Assembly: GCF_029894425.1 (NCBI RefSeq)
Contig: NZ_JARXYJ010000001.1
Span: forward strand, 4,216,001-4,280,000
Origin: Streptomyces sp. SAI-127
Lineage (GTDB): Bacteria; Actinomycetota; Actinomycetes; Streptomycetales; Streptomycetaceae
DNA length: 64,000 nucleotides
Direction of reading: 5' to 3'
The notes under the pieces were generated by a model that saw nothing but the letters and a program-made list of their open reading frames with translations, was not told where the DNA came from and ran no database searches. Shown in pieces: positions 37,322 through 46,225 of the stretch. Made by a program: the position numbers and the translations under genes. Position 1 is the stretch's first letter, and the number at the start of each line of letters is the position of its first letter.

Positions 37322-38430
37322 CAGACGGCCTCCTTGCGGAGCTCCGTTCCGGCGGCTCCCTTGCCGAGCTCCGTTCCGGCGACGACGCCGAGCAGGCGTT
37401 CGTGGTCGACGACGCCGAGGCACCGTCCGTTCTCCACGACGCAGGCCGGCCTGCCGCTGCCGGCGACGACCTTGATCGCGTCGGCGACGACGGAGTCCGG
37501 GGCCAGTGCGCCCGGGTGGGTCGGGCCCGCGCAGTCGCCGGGCTTCATGGCCCTGCGGACCGTCATCACCTGTTCGCGCGGCACGTCCCGGACGAACTCG
37601 CGGACGTAGCCGTCGGCCGGGGAGCCGACGATCTCCTCCGGGGTGCCCAGCTGGACGACCTTGCCGTCACGCATCAGGGCGATACGGTCGCCGAGTTTGA
37701 GGGCCTCGCTCAGGTCGTGGGTGATGAAGACCATCGTGCGGCCCTCCTCACGGTGCAGGCGGACGACCTCCTCCTGCATGTCCCGCCGGATCAGCGGGTC
37801 GAGCGCGCTGAACGGCTCGTCGAAGAGGAGGACCTGCGGGTCCACCGCCAGCGCCCGGGCCAGGCCGACGCGTTGCTGCTGGCCGCCGGACAGCTGGGAG
37901 GGCCTGCGCTGTTCCATGCCCTCCAGGCCGACCTTGGCGACGACCTCGGCGGCCCGTGCCCGGCGCTCGGCCTTCCCCATGCCCTGGATCTCCAGGCCGT
38001 ACGCCACGTTGTCGAGGACCGTGCGGTGCGGCAGGAGGCCGAAGTGCTGGAAGACCATCGCGGCGCGGTGGCGGCGCAGTTCGCGCAGCCGGGACTTGTC
38101 CATCGCGCGGACGTCCTCGCCGTCGATGCAGATCGTGCCCGCGGTCGGCTCGATGAGCCGGGTCAGACAGCGCACCAGCGTGGACTTGCCGGAGCCGGAC
38201 AGGCCCATGACGACGAAGACCTCGCCCTTGCGGACGTCGAAGCTCACGTTGCGGACGGCCGCCGTGCAGCCCGTGCGGGCGCGCAGCTCGGCGGGTTCGA
38301 GGGCGGACAGCTCGGCGTCCTCGGGAACACGGTCCGCCTTGGGGCCGAAGACCTTCCACAGGCCGTCGACGGAGAACACGGCCTGGTCCGTCGTCGGCGG
38401 CTTCTCCATGGTCGCGGTCGTACTCATCAC
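37321..38430 (-). CDS. Glycine betaine ABC transporter ATPase
   Basis: 369 residues. Walker A is [13 protein letters not shown], the signature LSGGQQQRV, Walker [13 protein letters not shown], and the switch His lies in [13 protein letters not shown]-terminal extension (about 300-360) looks like a CBS-type remnant ([11 protein letters not shown]), as in OpuA/ProV ATPases where CBS domains sense ionic strength. It energises the fused permease. Overlaps the preceding GMC gene by 4 bp and the permease by 1 bp. Confidence 0.93.
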   Translation of the reverse strand: MMSTTATMEKPPTTDQAVFSVDGLWKVFGPKADRVPEDAELSALEPAELRARTGCTAAVRNVSFDVRKGEVFVVMGLSGSGKSTLVRCLTRLIEPTAGTICIDGEDVRAMDKSRLRELRRHRAAMVFQHFGLLPHRTVLDNVAYGLEIQGMGKAERRARAAEVVAKVGLEGMEQRRPSQLSGGQQQRVGLARALAVDPQVLLFDEPFSALDPLIRRDMQEEVVRLHREEGRTMVFITHDLSEALKLGDRIALMRDGKVVQLGTPEEIVGSPADGYVREFVRDVPREQVMTVRRAMKPGDCAGPTHPGALAPDSVVADAIKVVAGSGRPACVVENGRCLGVVDHERLLGVVAGTELGKGAAGTELRKEAV

Positions 38431-39956
38431 GCACCACCTCCCAGCAGGTCTACGGCTTTCTCGCCGACCATGAGCACTCCGATCATCGGGTTAACGGCGG
38501 TCATGGTCGGGAACACGGACGCGTCGGCGATGCGGATGCCGTCCAGGCCCCGGATCCTCAACTCGGGGTCCACCACGGCCAGTTCGTCGTCGGCGGCACC
38601 CATACGGCAGGTGCCCGCCGGGTGGTACACGGTGTGGGCGACCTTGCGGGCGTACTCGCTCAGCTCCTCGTCACCGGTGACGTCGGGGCCCGGGCACACC
38701 TCCCGCTTCAGCCAGCCGGCGAGCGGTTCGGTCCGCGCGATCTCGCGGGCGATTCTGATCCCGTCGACGAGGGTGCGGCCGTCGTAGTCGTCCTCGTCGG
38801 TGAAGTAGCGGAAGTCGAGGGCGGGCTTGACGGCCGGGTCCGCACTCGTGAGGTACAGGCGGCCGCGGCTCTTCGGCTTGGGGATGTTCGGGGTCATCGA
38901 GACGCCGTACGCCGGGCGCTCGTAGCCGAGACGTTCCGGGTTGTCCGTGAAGGGGACCTGGTAGAAGTGGAACATCAGGTCGGGGCCCCGGTGTTCGGGG
39001 TCGCGGCGCACGAACAGGCCCGCGTCGGAGTCCATCGCGGAGTTCTCGGGGATCGGTCCGTCCGTCTCCCAGACGATCACCGACTCGGGGTGGTCGAGGA
39101 GGTTCTCGCCGACGCCCGGCAGGTCGTGCGCGACCGGGATGCCGAGTGCTTCGAGGTCCGCACGGGGGCCGATGCCGGAGTGGAGCAGCAGACGGGGCGA
39201 GTCGACGGCACCGGCGCACAGCAGGACTTCTCGGCGGGCCCTGATCAGGGTCTCCTCGCCGTCCTTCGTCCGCACGTGCACGCCTTCCGCACGGGTGCCG
39301 TCCAGCTCCAGCTTGTACGCCCAGGTCTCCAGGAAGAGGCGGAGGTTGGGCCGCTCGTCCATCACCGGGTGCAGATACGCCACCGACGCCGACGAGCGCT
39401 TGTTGTTCTCCGGGTGGTAGGCCAGGTCGAAGAAGCCGACGCCGTCGTCGAACGGCTTCTTGTTGAAGCCCTCGACGCGGGGCACGTCCAGCGCCTTCCG
39501 GGCCGCGTCGACGAAGTCACGGGCGATGGCGTTCCGGTCCTTCTCGTCGACCGGGACGATGTTGTTCTTCAGCCGGGCGTAGTACGCCTCCATCGGCACC
39601 GCGCCCCAGCCCTTGGCGCCCGCCTCCTCCCACTCGTCCCAGTCGGAGGGCAGCGGCTTGAAGGCGATCAGGGTGTTGTGGGAGGAGCAGCCGCCCAGGA
39701 CCCGGGCGCGGCTGTGCCGGATGTGGGAGTTGCCGCGCGGCTGCTCGGTGGTGGGGTAGTCGTAGTCGAGCTCGCCGCCGAGCAGGCCCATCCAGCGGCG
39801 CAGGGTGAGGACGTCGTCTCTGCCGACATCGCTGGGGCCGCCCTCGATGACGGCGACGGTGACGTCGGGGTTCTCGGTGAGGCGGGAGGCTATGACGGAG
39901 CCTGCTGTTCCGCCGCCGACGACGACGTAGTCGTACTCCTGTTTGGGGTCGGACAT
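38427..39956 (-). CDS. betA: GMC oxidoreductase, choline dehydrogenase-like
   Basis: 509 residues. The N-terminal FAD motif is [17 protein letters not shown], the second GMC signature is [16 protein letters not shown], and the catalytic histidine block is [11 protein letters not shown] with [14 protein letters not shown]. Clustered with an aldehyde dehydrogenase and a glycine betaine importer, it most likely oxidises choline to betaine aldehyde. The symbol rests on this context; other alcohols remain possible. Confidence 0.85.
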   Translation of the reverse strand: MSDPKQEYDYVVVGGGTAGSVIASRLTENPDVTVAVIEGGPSDVGRDDVLTLRRWMGLLGGELDYDYPTTEQPRGNSHIRHSRARVLGGCSSHNTLIAFKPLPSDWDEWEEAGAKGWGAVPMEAYYARLKNNIVPVDEKDRNAIARDFVDAARKALDVPRVEGFNKKPFDDGVGFFDLAYHPENNKRSSASVAYLHPVMDERPNLRLFLETWAYKLELDGTRAEGVHVRTKDGEETLIRARREVLLCAGAVDSPRLLLHSGIGPRADLEALGIPVAHDLPGVGENLLDHPESVIVWETDGPIPENSAMDSDAGLFVRRDPEHRGPDLMFHFYQVPFTDNPERLGYERPAYGVSMTPNIPKPKSRGRLYLTSADPAVKPALDFRYFTDEDDYDGRTLVDGIRIAREIARTEPLAGWLKREVCPGPDVTGDEELSEYARKVAHTVYHPAGTCRMGAADDELAVVDPELRIRGLDGIRIADASVFPTMTAVNPMIGVLMVGEKAVDLLGGGA

Positions 39957-40001
39957 GGGGGTACTCCAGGGAAGTCTTGAGCGAGAGGGGGGCGAGTGGT
40001 C

Positions 40002-41528
40002 TCAGCCGGCGAACCAGCGGACCGGCTTCGGCGCGAGGTTCTGGTAGACGTGCTTGCTCTCGCGGTACTCGGCGAGTCCGGCGGGGCCGAGCTCGCGGCC
40101 CACTCCGCTCTTTCCGAAGCCGCCCCACTCCGCCTGCGGGAGGTAGGGGTGGAAGTCGTTGATCCAGACGGTCCCGTGGCGGAGACGGCCGGCGACCCGG
40201 CGGGCACGTCCGGCGTCGGTGGTCCAGACGGCGCCGGCGAGGCCGTACTCGGTGTCGTTGGCGAGGGCGATCGCCTCGGCCTCGGTGCGGAAGGTCTCGA
40301 CGGTGAGGACCGGTCCGAAGACCTCCTCCCGCACGACCCGCATCTCGCGGTGGCAGCGGTCGAGGACGGTCGGCTCGTAGAAGTAGCCGTCGGCGGGACG
40401 CTCGGCCGACGGCTCGGGGCGCTGTCCGCCGGAGCGCAGCACCGCGCCCTCGGCGAGCGCGGAGGCCACGTACGACTCGACCTTGGCGCGCTGCTGATCG
40501 GAGACCAGCGGCCCGCACTCGACACCGTCCTCGGTGCCGCGGCCGAGGCGGATCTTCGAGGCCCGGCGGGCGAGTTCGGCGACGAAGCGGTCCCGGACGG
40601 ACTCCTCGACGATGAGGCGACCGCCCGCGGAGCAGACCTGACCGCTGTGGATGAAGGCGGCGTTGAGGGCCTGGTCGACCGCGGTGTCGAAGCCCTGGGG
40701 GGTGGCGCAGGCGTCGGCGAAGACGACGTTGGGGTTCTTGCCGCCGAGTTCGAGGGCGACCTTCTTCACCGAGACGGCCGCCGCCTGTGCGACCTTCGTG
40801 CCGCTGACCAGGCCACCGGTGAAGGAGACGAGGTCGACGTCGGGGTGCTCGGCGAGCCGGGCGCCGACCGTGTGGCCGGGCCCGGTGACGATGTTGGCCA
40901 CACCTTCCGGCAGACCGGCCTCGACCAGCAGCTCGATGAGCGCGATCGTCGTCATCGGGGTGATCTCGCTCGGCTTGACCACGAAGGTGTTGCCGGCCGC
41001 GAGCGCGGGAGCGATCTTCCAACTGGCCTGGAGGAGCGGGTAGTTCCAGGGCGTGATCAGCGCGCACACGCCGACGGGTTCGTGGACGACGACGCTGTGG
41101 ATGTCGGTCGAGCCGGCGTCCACCACCCGGCCGGGCGCCTCGCCCGCGACCAGGTCGGCGAAGTAGCGGAAGGCGTCGGCGACACAGTCGATGTCGACCC
41201 GGCCCTCCTCCACCGTCTTGCCCGCGTCACGGCTCTCCAGGAGGCCGAGCTCTTCGCGGTCGCGTACAAGAAGATCGGCGACGCGGCGCAGAAGTGCGGC
41301 GCGTTCGGCGACGGGGGTGAGCGGCCAGGGGCCTTGTCCCGAGTCGAAGGCCTGGCGGGCGGCGGCGACCGCCAGGTCGGTGTCCTTCTCGTCCCCCTCG
41401 GCGACAACGGCGAACGGCCGCGCGTCGGCGGGGTCGAGGATCTCACGAGTGGCCCCGGAGACGGCTGCGCGCCACTCGCCGCCCGCGTGGATGGTCTGCG
41501 GCTCCTGCCGCGCCTGCTGTCCGGCCAT
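40002..41528 (-). CDS. betB: Aldehyde dehydrogenase, betaine aldehyde dehydrogenase-like
   Basis: 508 residues of the NAD(P)-dependent ALDH family. Catalytic Cys is in HSGQVCSAGGRL, the general-base Glu in ALELGGKNPNVVF, and the cofactor site includes TPWNYPLLQASWK. As first gene of the choline-betaine operon it probably converts betaine aldehyde to glycine betaine. The next gene starts 45 bp downstream. A palindrome lies about 90 bp upstream of its start. Confidence 0.87.
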   Translation of the reverse strand: MAGQQARQEPQTIHAGGEWRAAVSGATREILDPADARPFAVVAEGDEKDTDLAVAAARQAFDSGQGPWPLTPVAERAALLRRVADLLVRDREELGLLESRDAGKTVEEGRVDIDCVADAFRYFADLVAGEAPGRVVDAGSTDIHSVVVHEPVGVCALITPWNYPLLQASWKIAPALAAGNTFVVKPSEITPMTTIALIELLVEAGLPEGVANIVTGPGHTVGARLAEHPDVDLVSFTGGLVSGTKVAQAAAVSVKKVALELGGKNPNVVFADACATPQGFDTAVDQALNAAFIHSGQVCSAGGRLIVEESVRDRFVAELARRASKIRLGRGTEDGVECGPLVSDQQRAKVESYVASALAEGAVLRSGGQRPEPSAERPADGYFYEPTVLDRCHREMRVVREEVFGPVLTVETFRTEAEAIALANDTEYGLAGAVWTTDAGRARRVAGRLRHGTVWINDFHPYLPQAEWGGFGKSGVGRELGPAGLAEYRESKHVYQNLAPKPVRWFAG

Positions 41529-41615
41529 GATCGGTGTTGCCTTCCGTTCCTGTTCAGTTCCCCTGTGTCACACACGTGTCACTCACGGGGACCGTCGTCG
41601 CCTGCCCCCGCGCCT

Positions 41616-41633
41616 CGATTGCATGCGCAATCG
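41616..41633. promoter_or_regulatory. Palindrome upstream of the choline/betaine operon
   Basis: CGATTGC (41616-41622), ATGC, GCAATCG (41627-41633): a perfect 7-4-7 inverted repeat between the operon start (41528) and the gene ending at 41716. It is a plausible operator for a TetR-, IclR- or GntR-type dimer. No regulator gene is adjacent. Confidence 0.5.
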
Positions 41634-41715
41634 GTGGCCGAAAGTGGGCTGGCTCACTGAACATGAGGGCAAAACAGGACGAAAGGTACGGCGGCGGATG
41701 CGGCCGGACGCCGGT

Positions 41716-42945
41716 TCAGTCGATCGACGCCGCGTCGCAGGCGTAGGGCGCGCAGAAGCCGGAGAGAGCGGTGGTCAGGAGTTCCAGTTCGTCCTGGCCG
41801 CCGTCGTTCTCCAGGCCGTACGCGGCGATCGCGTAGATGAGGCCGTCCTGGGCGACGAACCGCTCGTCGTAGACGTGCCAGGGGCCCACGTCCGGCTCAC
41901 CGCTGAGGGAGTCGGCCCGGTACTCCAGGCGTTCGCCCGTGAACCCGTCCTCCTCGACGGGCTGGAGGTCCAGCTGCTCGAAGCCGTCCGGCTTGGGCGT
42001 GTCGGCGGAGAGGTAGAGCTCGAAGGACGCCTCCGGGGACTCCTCCGCGACCTGGTACACTTGGAGCCGGCGTTCGCCGTCCGCGCTGCGGTAGTTGACC
42101 ACGTCGATGCCGTACTTGGACGCCACCGTGGTGCGCGACCAGCCCGCGGGCCGTGCGACACGGAAGCCCTCCTCGTCCTCGTACAGCTCGTACCCGGCGG
42201 GGAGTTCGGGCGCCGAGGCGAGCGGGGACGCGGTGTCCCCGGTCGGTGAGGGGGTCGGCGACTCGTCGGGACCGCTCTGCTGCGAGACGACCCCCGTGGG
42301 TGTCGGGCTCGCGTCACCGGCCTTGTCGTCCTCGTCCCCGCCGCCGACCAGCGTCAGCATCAGGGTCACGGCGACACCGACGGCGGCGACACCGCCGAGC
42401 ACCGACCAGACGAGCCGGCGGTTCGTCCCGGTGGGCGGCGTGGTGACGGGCGTCTGGGCGGCGGTGTGATCGGCGGTCGACCAGGAAGTCCCCGACCACT
42501 CGGCCGACGGCGCGGATCCGCCACCGATCTGCTCGACGGAGGACCAGCCGCTGTCGGGGGCGCCGGGAGCGCCGGGTCCGTGCCAGGTGCTGCCGCCGCC
42601 TCCGGTTCCGGGCCAGCCGGCGGGCGGGGAGAGCGGGGGCGGCGGGGCGGGGGCGGAGCCGGACCCCGCAGCCGCGCCCACGGTTTCGTCGGGGGCTTCC
42701 TCCGTCCCGACCGATCCGGCCGCCGGCGGCCACACGGGCGCGACCGGCTCAGCCGTGGGGGTGGCGGCGGTCCCGTCAGCCGGCGGCGCGCCGTCCGCGG
42801 CCCCGGGCACCCCCGGCGGCCACGTCGGCACAGCGCCCGGCCGGGCCGGTGGCGGCGGAGTGACCGGACCGGTCGCGGTCCCGCTGCCGTCCCCGTCCTC
42901 CCACCGCTGCGTCTCCTCGTTCCAGTACCGCACGCCCCCGCTCAT
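41716..42945 (-). CDS. Proline-rich single-span membrane protein, unknown function (paralogue of 46226-47089)
   Basis: 409 residues. A Pro/Gly/Ala-rich cytoplasmic N-terminal half begins VRYWNEETQRWE, one membrane helix follows (VWSVLGGVAAVGVAVTLML), then a Ser/Thr/Pro linker and an extracytoplasmic domain of about 170 residues (GYELYEDEEGFRVARPAGW). That outer domain resembles the one in the protein at 46226 (GYRRVQDPVGYTVDVPRGW), each ending with a cysteine pair. It may be a surface sensor; no partner is evident. Ribosome-binding site GGAAGGGG precedes ATG. Confidence 0.75.
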   Translation of the reverse strand: MSGGVRYWNEETQRWEDGDGSGTATGPVTPPPPARPGAVPTWPPGVPGAADGAPPADGTAATPTAEPVAPVWPPAAGSVGTEEAPDETVGAAAGSGSAPAPPPPLSPPAGWPGTGGGGSTWHGPGAPGAPDSGWSSVEQIGGGSAPSAEWSGTSWSTADHTAAQTPVTTPPTGTNRRLVWSVLGGVAAVGVAVTLMLTLVGGGDEDDKAGDASPTPTGVVSQQSGPDESPTPSPTGDTASPLASAPELPAGYELYEDEEGFRVARPAGWSRTTVASKYGIDVVNYRSADGERRLQVYQVAEESPEASFELYLSADTPKPDGFEQLDLQPVEEDGFTGERLEYRADSLSGEPDVGPWHVYDERFVAQDGLIYAIAAYGLENDGGQDELELLTTALSGFCAPYACDAASID

Positions 42946-43006
42946 GGCGTCCCCTTCCCACTCACCGCGGCCCCCCGTGGACCGGCACTTACCGCATCGC
43001 GCCCTC

Positions 43007-43363
43007 TCACAACCCCAGCAGCCCCGCCACGGCCCCCGCCGAAGCGACCAGACCGACCAGTGCCTGCGAGTCGTCCAGCAGCGCCCGCAGGCGTTCCCGA
43101 CGGGTCGGCCCCGCCTGCCCCGTCGTGACGATCTCCTCCTCCGTCTCGGCCAGCGCGCTGTCCAGTGCCGCCGTCTCGTCGGTGGCCCTGAGTCGCGTGA
43201 GGTCCTCGCGGAGTTCCCGTACGGCGGTCAGGAGCGCCTCGGCGGCCTCGTCCCGCTGGGGCGCCGTACCGTGGTGGCTCTCGGCGTGCGCGTGGCTGCC
43301 GATGGCGAAGGTGCTGCCGTGGACACCGCCACTGATGCTGACGCCTGGCTCATCCGTTGCCAT
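43007..43363 (-). CDS. Small protein with GGVHGSTFA motif
   Basis: 118 residues. The N-terminus holds SISGGVHGSTFAIGSHAH, a central charged helix (about 38-85, probably coiled coil) follows, and a C-terminal hydrophobic stretch (LVGLVASAGAVAGLLGL) could anchor it. The GGVHGSTFA motif recurs at the C-terminus of the upstream gene, which it overlaps by 14 bp, so the two are co-expressed and probably share a binding module. Function unknown. Confidence 0.7.
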   Translation of the reverse strand: MATDEPGVSISGGVHGSTFAIGSHAHAESHHGTAPQRDEAAEALLTAVRELREDLTRLRATDETAALDSALAETEEEIVTTGQAGPTRRERLRALLDDSQALVGLVASAGAVAGLLGL

Positions 43364-45152
43364 TGCCGCTGGTTCCCTTCTGTGGCACAGACCCTGCGCC
43401 GCCGTTGGCGGAGGACGCGGTGGCGTTCTTGCCCACCGCGAACGTGCTGCCGTGGACACCGCCCTCGACGTTCACGCCGCCGCTGCTGATGTTCACGATC
43501 TTCTGGACGAACTCGCCGGTCTGGTAACCGGATTCGGCCAGCGCGGTCAGCACGCCGTGCGCGACCCGGTCCTGCACGCTCCTGAGGTAGCGGGAGGCGT
43601 CCATCTCCTGGAAGCGGGACCCCTCGTCCATGGAGCCCAGCTCCCGCACCGACAGCGCCGGACCGTCGGGCAGCGCGCCCGCGTGGCCGCCGGTCAGCAG
43701 CTTCCAGGCGTACCCCACGCCCCTGCCGAGGGTGACGAGGGAGCGGGCCGCGGAGCCCGGCACCCGGGCCACCGCCCAGGCCGCCTTCCCGACCACGTTG
43801 TTGTGCCGGTAGGTGTGGGCCGTGCGGTCGGCGTCCTTGAAGTCCTCGCGCACCGGCAGCAGCACATGCGGGGCGATCTCCAGCATGAGCATCCGGCCCT
43901 GGGTGTGGACCCGCACGAAGACCGTGACGACCAGCTCCTCCTCCCAGCCGCCGACCCGGATCCGCAGGAAGTGCCGCCGCTTCTCGGCGCCCTCCTCGAC
44001 CGCACGCGCCCGGTGGTCCTCGAAGGCCTGCGGGTGGTACGGCGCCTCCTCGCGCCGGCGCAGTCCCTCCGCGGGCAGGAACACGCACTCGTCGATCTCC
44101 AGCCAGCGCAGCCGGTCGCGGACCGTGTGTCCGGCGAACTCGGAGGGCAGCCGCAGCTGTTCGAGCAGCGGGCGGATCTTCTCCAGGACCGCGCGGTTGT
44201 TCAGCGGCAGCTGTTCCTTCTTCGCCTCGTCGGGCCGCAGCTCGACGGCGAGCACCCAGGTCTCGTAGGCGGCCCCGGCCCCGCAGAAGGGACGCTTCTC
44301 GTGGTACATGACCAGTGGCGCGTGCTGCTCGATCCGGATGCGCTGCCTCAGCCGCTGGAACCGCTGTCCCTCGGCCCGCTCGGCGGGGTCGCCGGCCGCG
44401 TCCGGGAAGCGCTGCGGGGACAGCTCGGCGCCCATCGCCCTGGCGAACTGTCCGCGCTGTGCGGCCACGCACCCCGCGATCAGCGCGAAGACGACGATCA
44501 CCAGCCAGGCCTGCAGGGGCCCGATCAGCCCGCTGACCCCGTCGAAGTCGGGGAACAGCAGATCGGACAGGCCGGGCGAGTCCCCGTAGGAGTCGCCGTA
44601 GCCGTACGAGTCGCCGAAGGACCCCGAGTCACCGTAGGAGGACGAGTCGTCGTCGCCTCCGCCGAACGCGACGACGAGGGCCAGGATCAGGAACGCGGCG
44701 TAGACGAGCCGCCCCCACCAGCGCACGAAGAAGGCGGGCACCCGCCGGTACAGCGGCGGGTTCGCGCTCCTGCCCCGGATCCATGAGGCAGCCGCGAGCA
44801 TCAGGCTGGGACCGAGGAACACGAACAGGAGCCCGCCGGTCAGCGGCAGCCCGATCACCCACAGGCCCAGGATCAGCCCGGCCCACAGGAGCTCCTGGCG
44901 CCGGGCCCGCAGCGCGTGTGCGAGCACCCGGGCCGCGTCGAGGCCGAGCGAGGGCGCCACGATCCGCTGTTCGTTCAGGTGCAGCTGCTCGATGACCCGG
45001 TCGCGGTAACCGGAATCCAGATAGGTGCCCGCGCACAGCAGCCGGGTCGCCTCACTGGCGTGCGGTGGTGTGGCCGGTCCAGGTGGTGCCGACGACGGTG
45101 GTGCGCCGCCCGATGTCGGCTGCGGTTGCTGAGGCACGAATGCAGTACTCAC
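43350..45152 (-). CDS. Multi-span membrane protein with C-terminal GGVHGSTFA motif
   Basis: 600 residues from a GTG with GGGGGAAG just upstream. A Pro-rich N-terminus is followed by two helix pairs (about 95-135 and 160-180) and a GDSYGYGDSYGDS-type repeat loop. Another helix near 225 precedes a soluble domain of about 350 residues (RLRQRIRIEQHAPLVMYHE) with many basic and acidic residues. The C-terminus has NVEGGVHGSTFAVGKNA. I recognise no known family. It lies divergent to the HTH-GNAT gene. Confidence 0.7.
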   Translation of the reverse strand: MSTAFVPQQPQPTSGGAPPSSAPPGPATPPHASEATRLLCAGTYLDSGYRDRVIEQLHLNEQRIVAPSLGLDAARVLAHALRARRQELLWAGLILGLWVIGLPLTGGLLFVFLGPSLMLAAASWIRGRSANPPLYRRVPAFFVRWWGRLVYAAFLILALVVAFGGGDDDSSSYGDSGSFGDSYGYGDSYGDSPGLSDLLFPDFDGVSGLIGPLQAWLVIVVFALIAGCVAAQRGQFARAMGAELSPQRFPDAAGDPAERAEGQRFQRLRQRIRIEQHAPLVMYHEKRPFCGAGAAYETWVLAVELRPDEAKKEQLPLNNRAVLEKIRPLLEQLRLPSEFAGHTVRDRLRWLEIDECVFLPAEGLRRREEAPYHPQAFEDHRARAVEEGAEKRRHFLRIRVGGWEEELVVTVFVRVHTQGRMLMLEIAPHVLLPVREDFKDADRTAHTYRHNNVVGKAAWAVARVPGSAARSLVTLGRGVGYAWKLLTGGHAGALPDGPALSVRELGSMDEGSRFQEMDASRYLRSVQDRVAHGVLTALAESGYQTGEFVQKIVNISSGGVNVEGGVHGSTFAVGKNATASSANGGAGSVPQKGTSGNGNG

Positions 45153-45272
45153 GCCACTTCCCCCGATGCGTGCAATGGCCTTGCTCAGTGCTGTTGTTGA
45201 CAACCAATCAGCATAGAGGTGCGGGTGGGGCCGGGAAACCGGAATGCCGACCTGTGGACAGCGGCAGATTCA

Positions 45273-45288
45273 TTTGACTAGAGTCAAA
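45273..45288. promoter_or_regulatory. Palindromic operator at the start of the HTH-GNAT gene
   Basis: TTTGACT-AG-AGTCAAA is a perfect 7-2-7 inverted repeat ending 4 bp before the ATG of a MarR-like gene. A site there would overlap the transcription or translation start, as expected for autorepression. Confidence 0.55.
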
Positions 45289-45292
45289 GATT

Positions 45293-46180
45293 ATGGACCC
45301 GGTGTCGGCACAGCACGTGGCGGAGTTCCGCCGGTTCAACCGCTACTTCACCCGCCGTATCGGCGCCCTGGACGACCACTACCTCGGCCAGGACCGCCCG
45401 CTCGGCGAGGCGCGGCTGCTGTTCGAGATCGGCGAGGGGGTCTCGCTGCGCGAGCTCAGGACCCGGCTCGGTCTGGACGCCGGATATCTGAGCCGGATGG
45501 TGAAGACCCTGCAGGCGCAGGGCATGGTCCGGGTCAGCGTCCACCCGGGCGACAGCCGGCTGCGCATGGTCGAGCTGACCCGCGCCGGAAGAATCGAACT
45601 CGACGAGCAGAACCGCCGGGCCGACGTCCTCGCGGCCGGTCTGCTCGACGGACTCACCGGGCCCCAGCGCGACCGGCTCACCGAGGCGATGAGCACCGCC
45701 CAGCGCCTGCTGCGCCTGGCCGGCATCACCGTGGCCCCGGTCGACGGCGCCGCCCCCGACGCCCGCGCCTGCCTCGACGCCTACGCCGCCGACATCGACG
45801 CCCGCTTCCCGGAGGGCTTCGACAAGTCCGACCTGGTGCGCCCCGAGGAGGTCTCCGGGAACGCGGGCGCGTTCTTCGTGGCGTACGAGGAGGGCCGCCC
45901 CGTGGGCTGCGGCGCGCTGCGCCGGCTGGAGCCGCGCGTCGGCGAGATCCGCCATGTGTGGGTGCACCCGGACGCCCGCCGCCTCGGCCTCGCCCGGCGG
46001 ATCCTGGCGGCCCTGGAGACGGAGGCCGCCGCCCGCCGCCTGGCCGTCCTGCGGCTCGACACGCACGCCTCGCTCACCGAGGCGCGGACGATGTACCGGG
46101 CGTGCGGCTACCGGGAGATCCCGCCCTACGTGGATCACGTCTACGGCGACTACTGGTTCGAGAAGCGGCTGACCGGCTGA
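45293..46180 (+). CDS. MarR-type HTH regulator fused to GNAT acetyltransferase
   Basis: 295 residues. The N-terminal MarR-like winged helix (about 1-140) has GVSLRELRTRLGLDAGYLSRMVKTL. The C-terminal GNAT domain (about 150-295) has the acetyl-CoA loop VHPDARRLGLARRIL and ends YGDYWFEKRLTG. Such fusions are common in actinobacteria; the acetylated substrate is unknown, and the ligand may be the acetyl acceptor. The palindrome at 45273-45288 suggests autoregulation, and the divergent membrane-protein gene may share it. Confidence 0.88.
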   Translation: MDPVSAQHVAEFRRFNRYFTRRIGALDDHYLGQDRPLGEARLLFEIGEGVSLRELRTRLGLDAGYLSRMVKTLQAQGMVRVSVHPGDSRLRMVELTRAGRIELDEQNRRADVLAAGLLDGLTGPQRDRLTEAMSTAQRLLRLAGITVAPVDGAAPDARACLDAYAADIDARFPEGFDKSDLVRPEEVSGNAGAFFVAYEEGRPVGCGALRRLEPRVGEIRHVWVHPDARRLGLARRILAALETEAAARRLAVLRLDTHASLTEARTMYRACGYREIPPYVDHVYGDYWFEKRLTG

Positions 46181-46225
46181 TCGCAGGTCGGCACCGACGG
46201 ACCCGAGAGCTCACTGCGCACCGGC

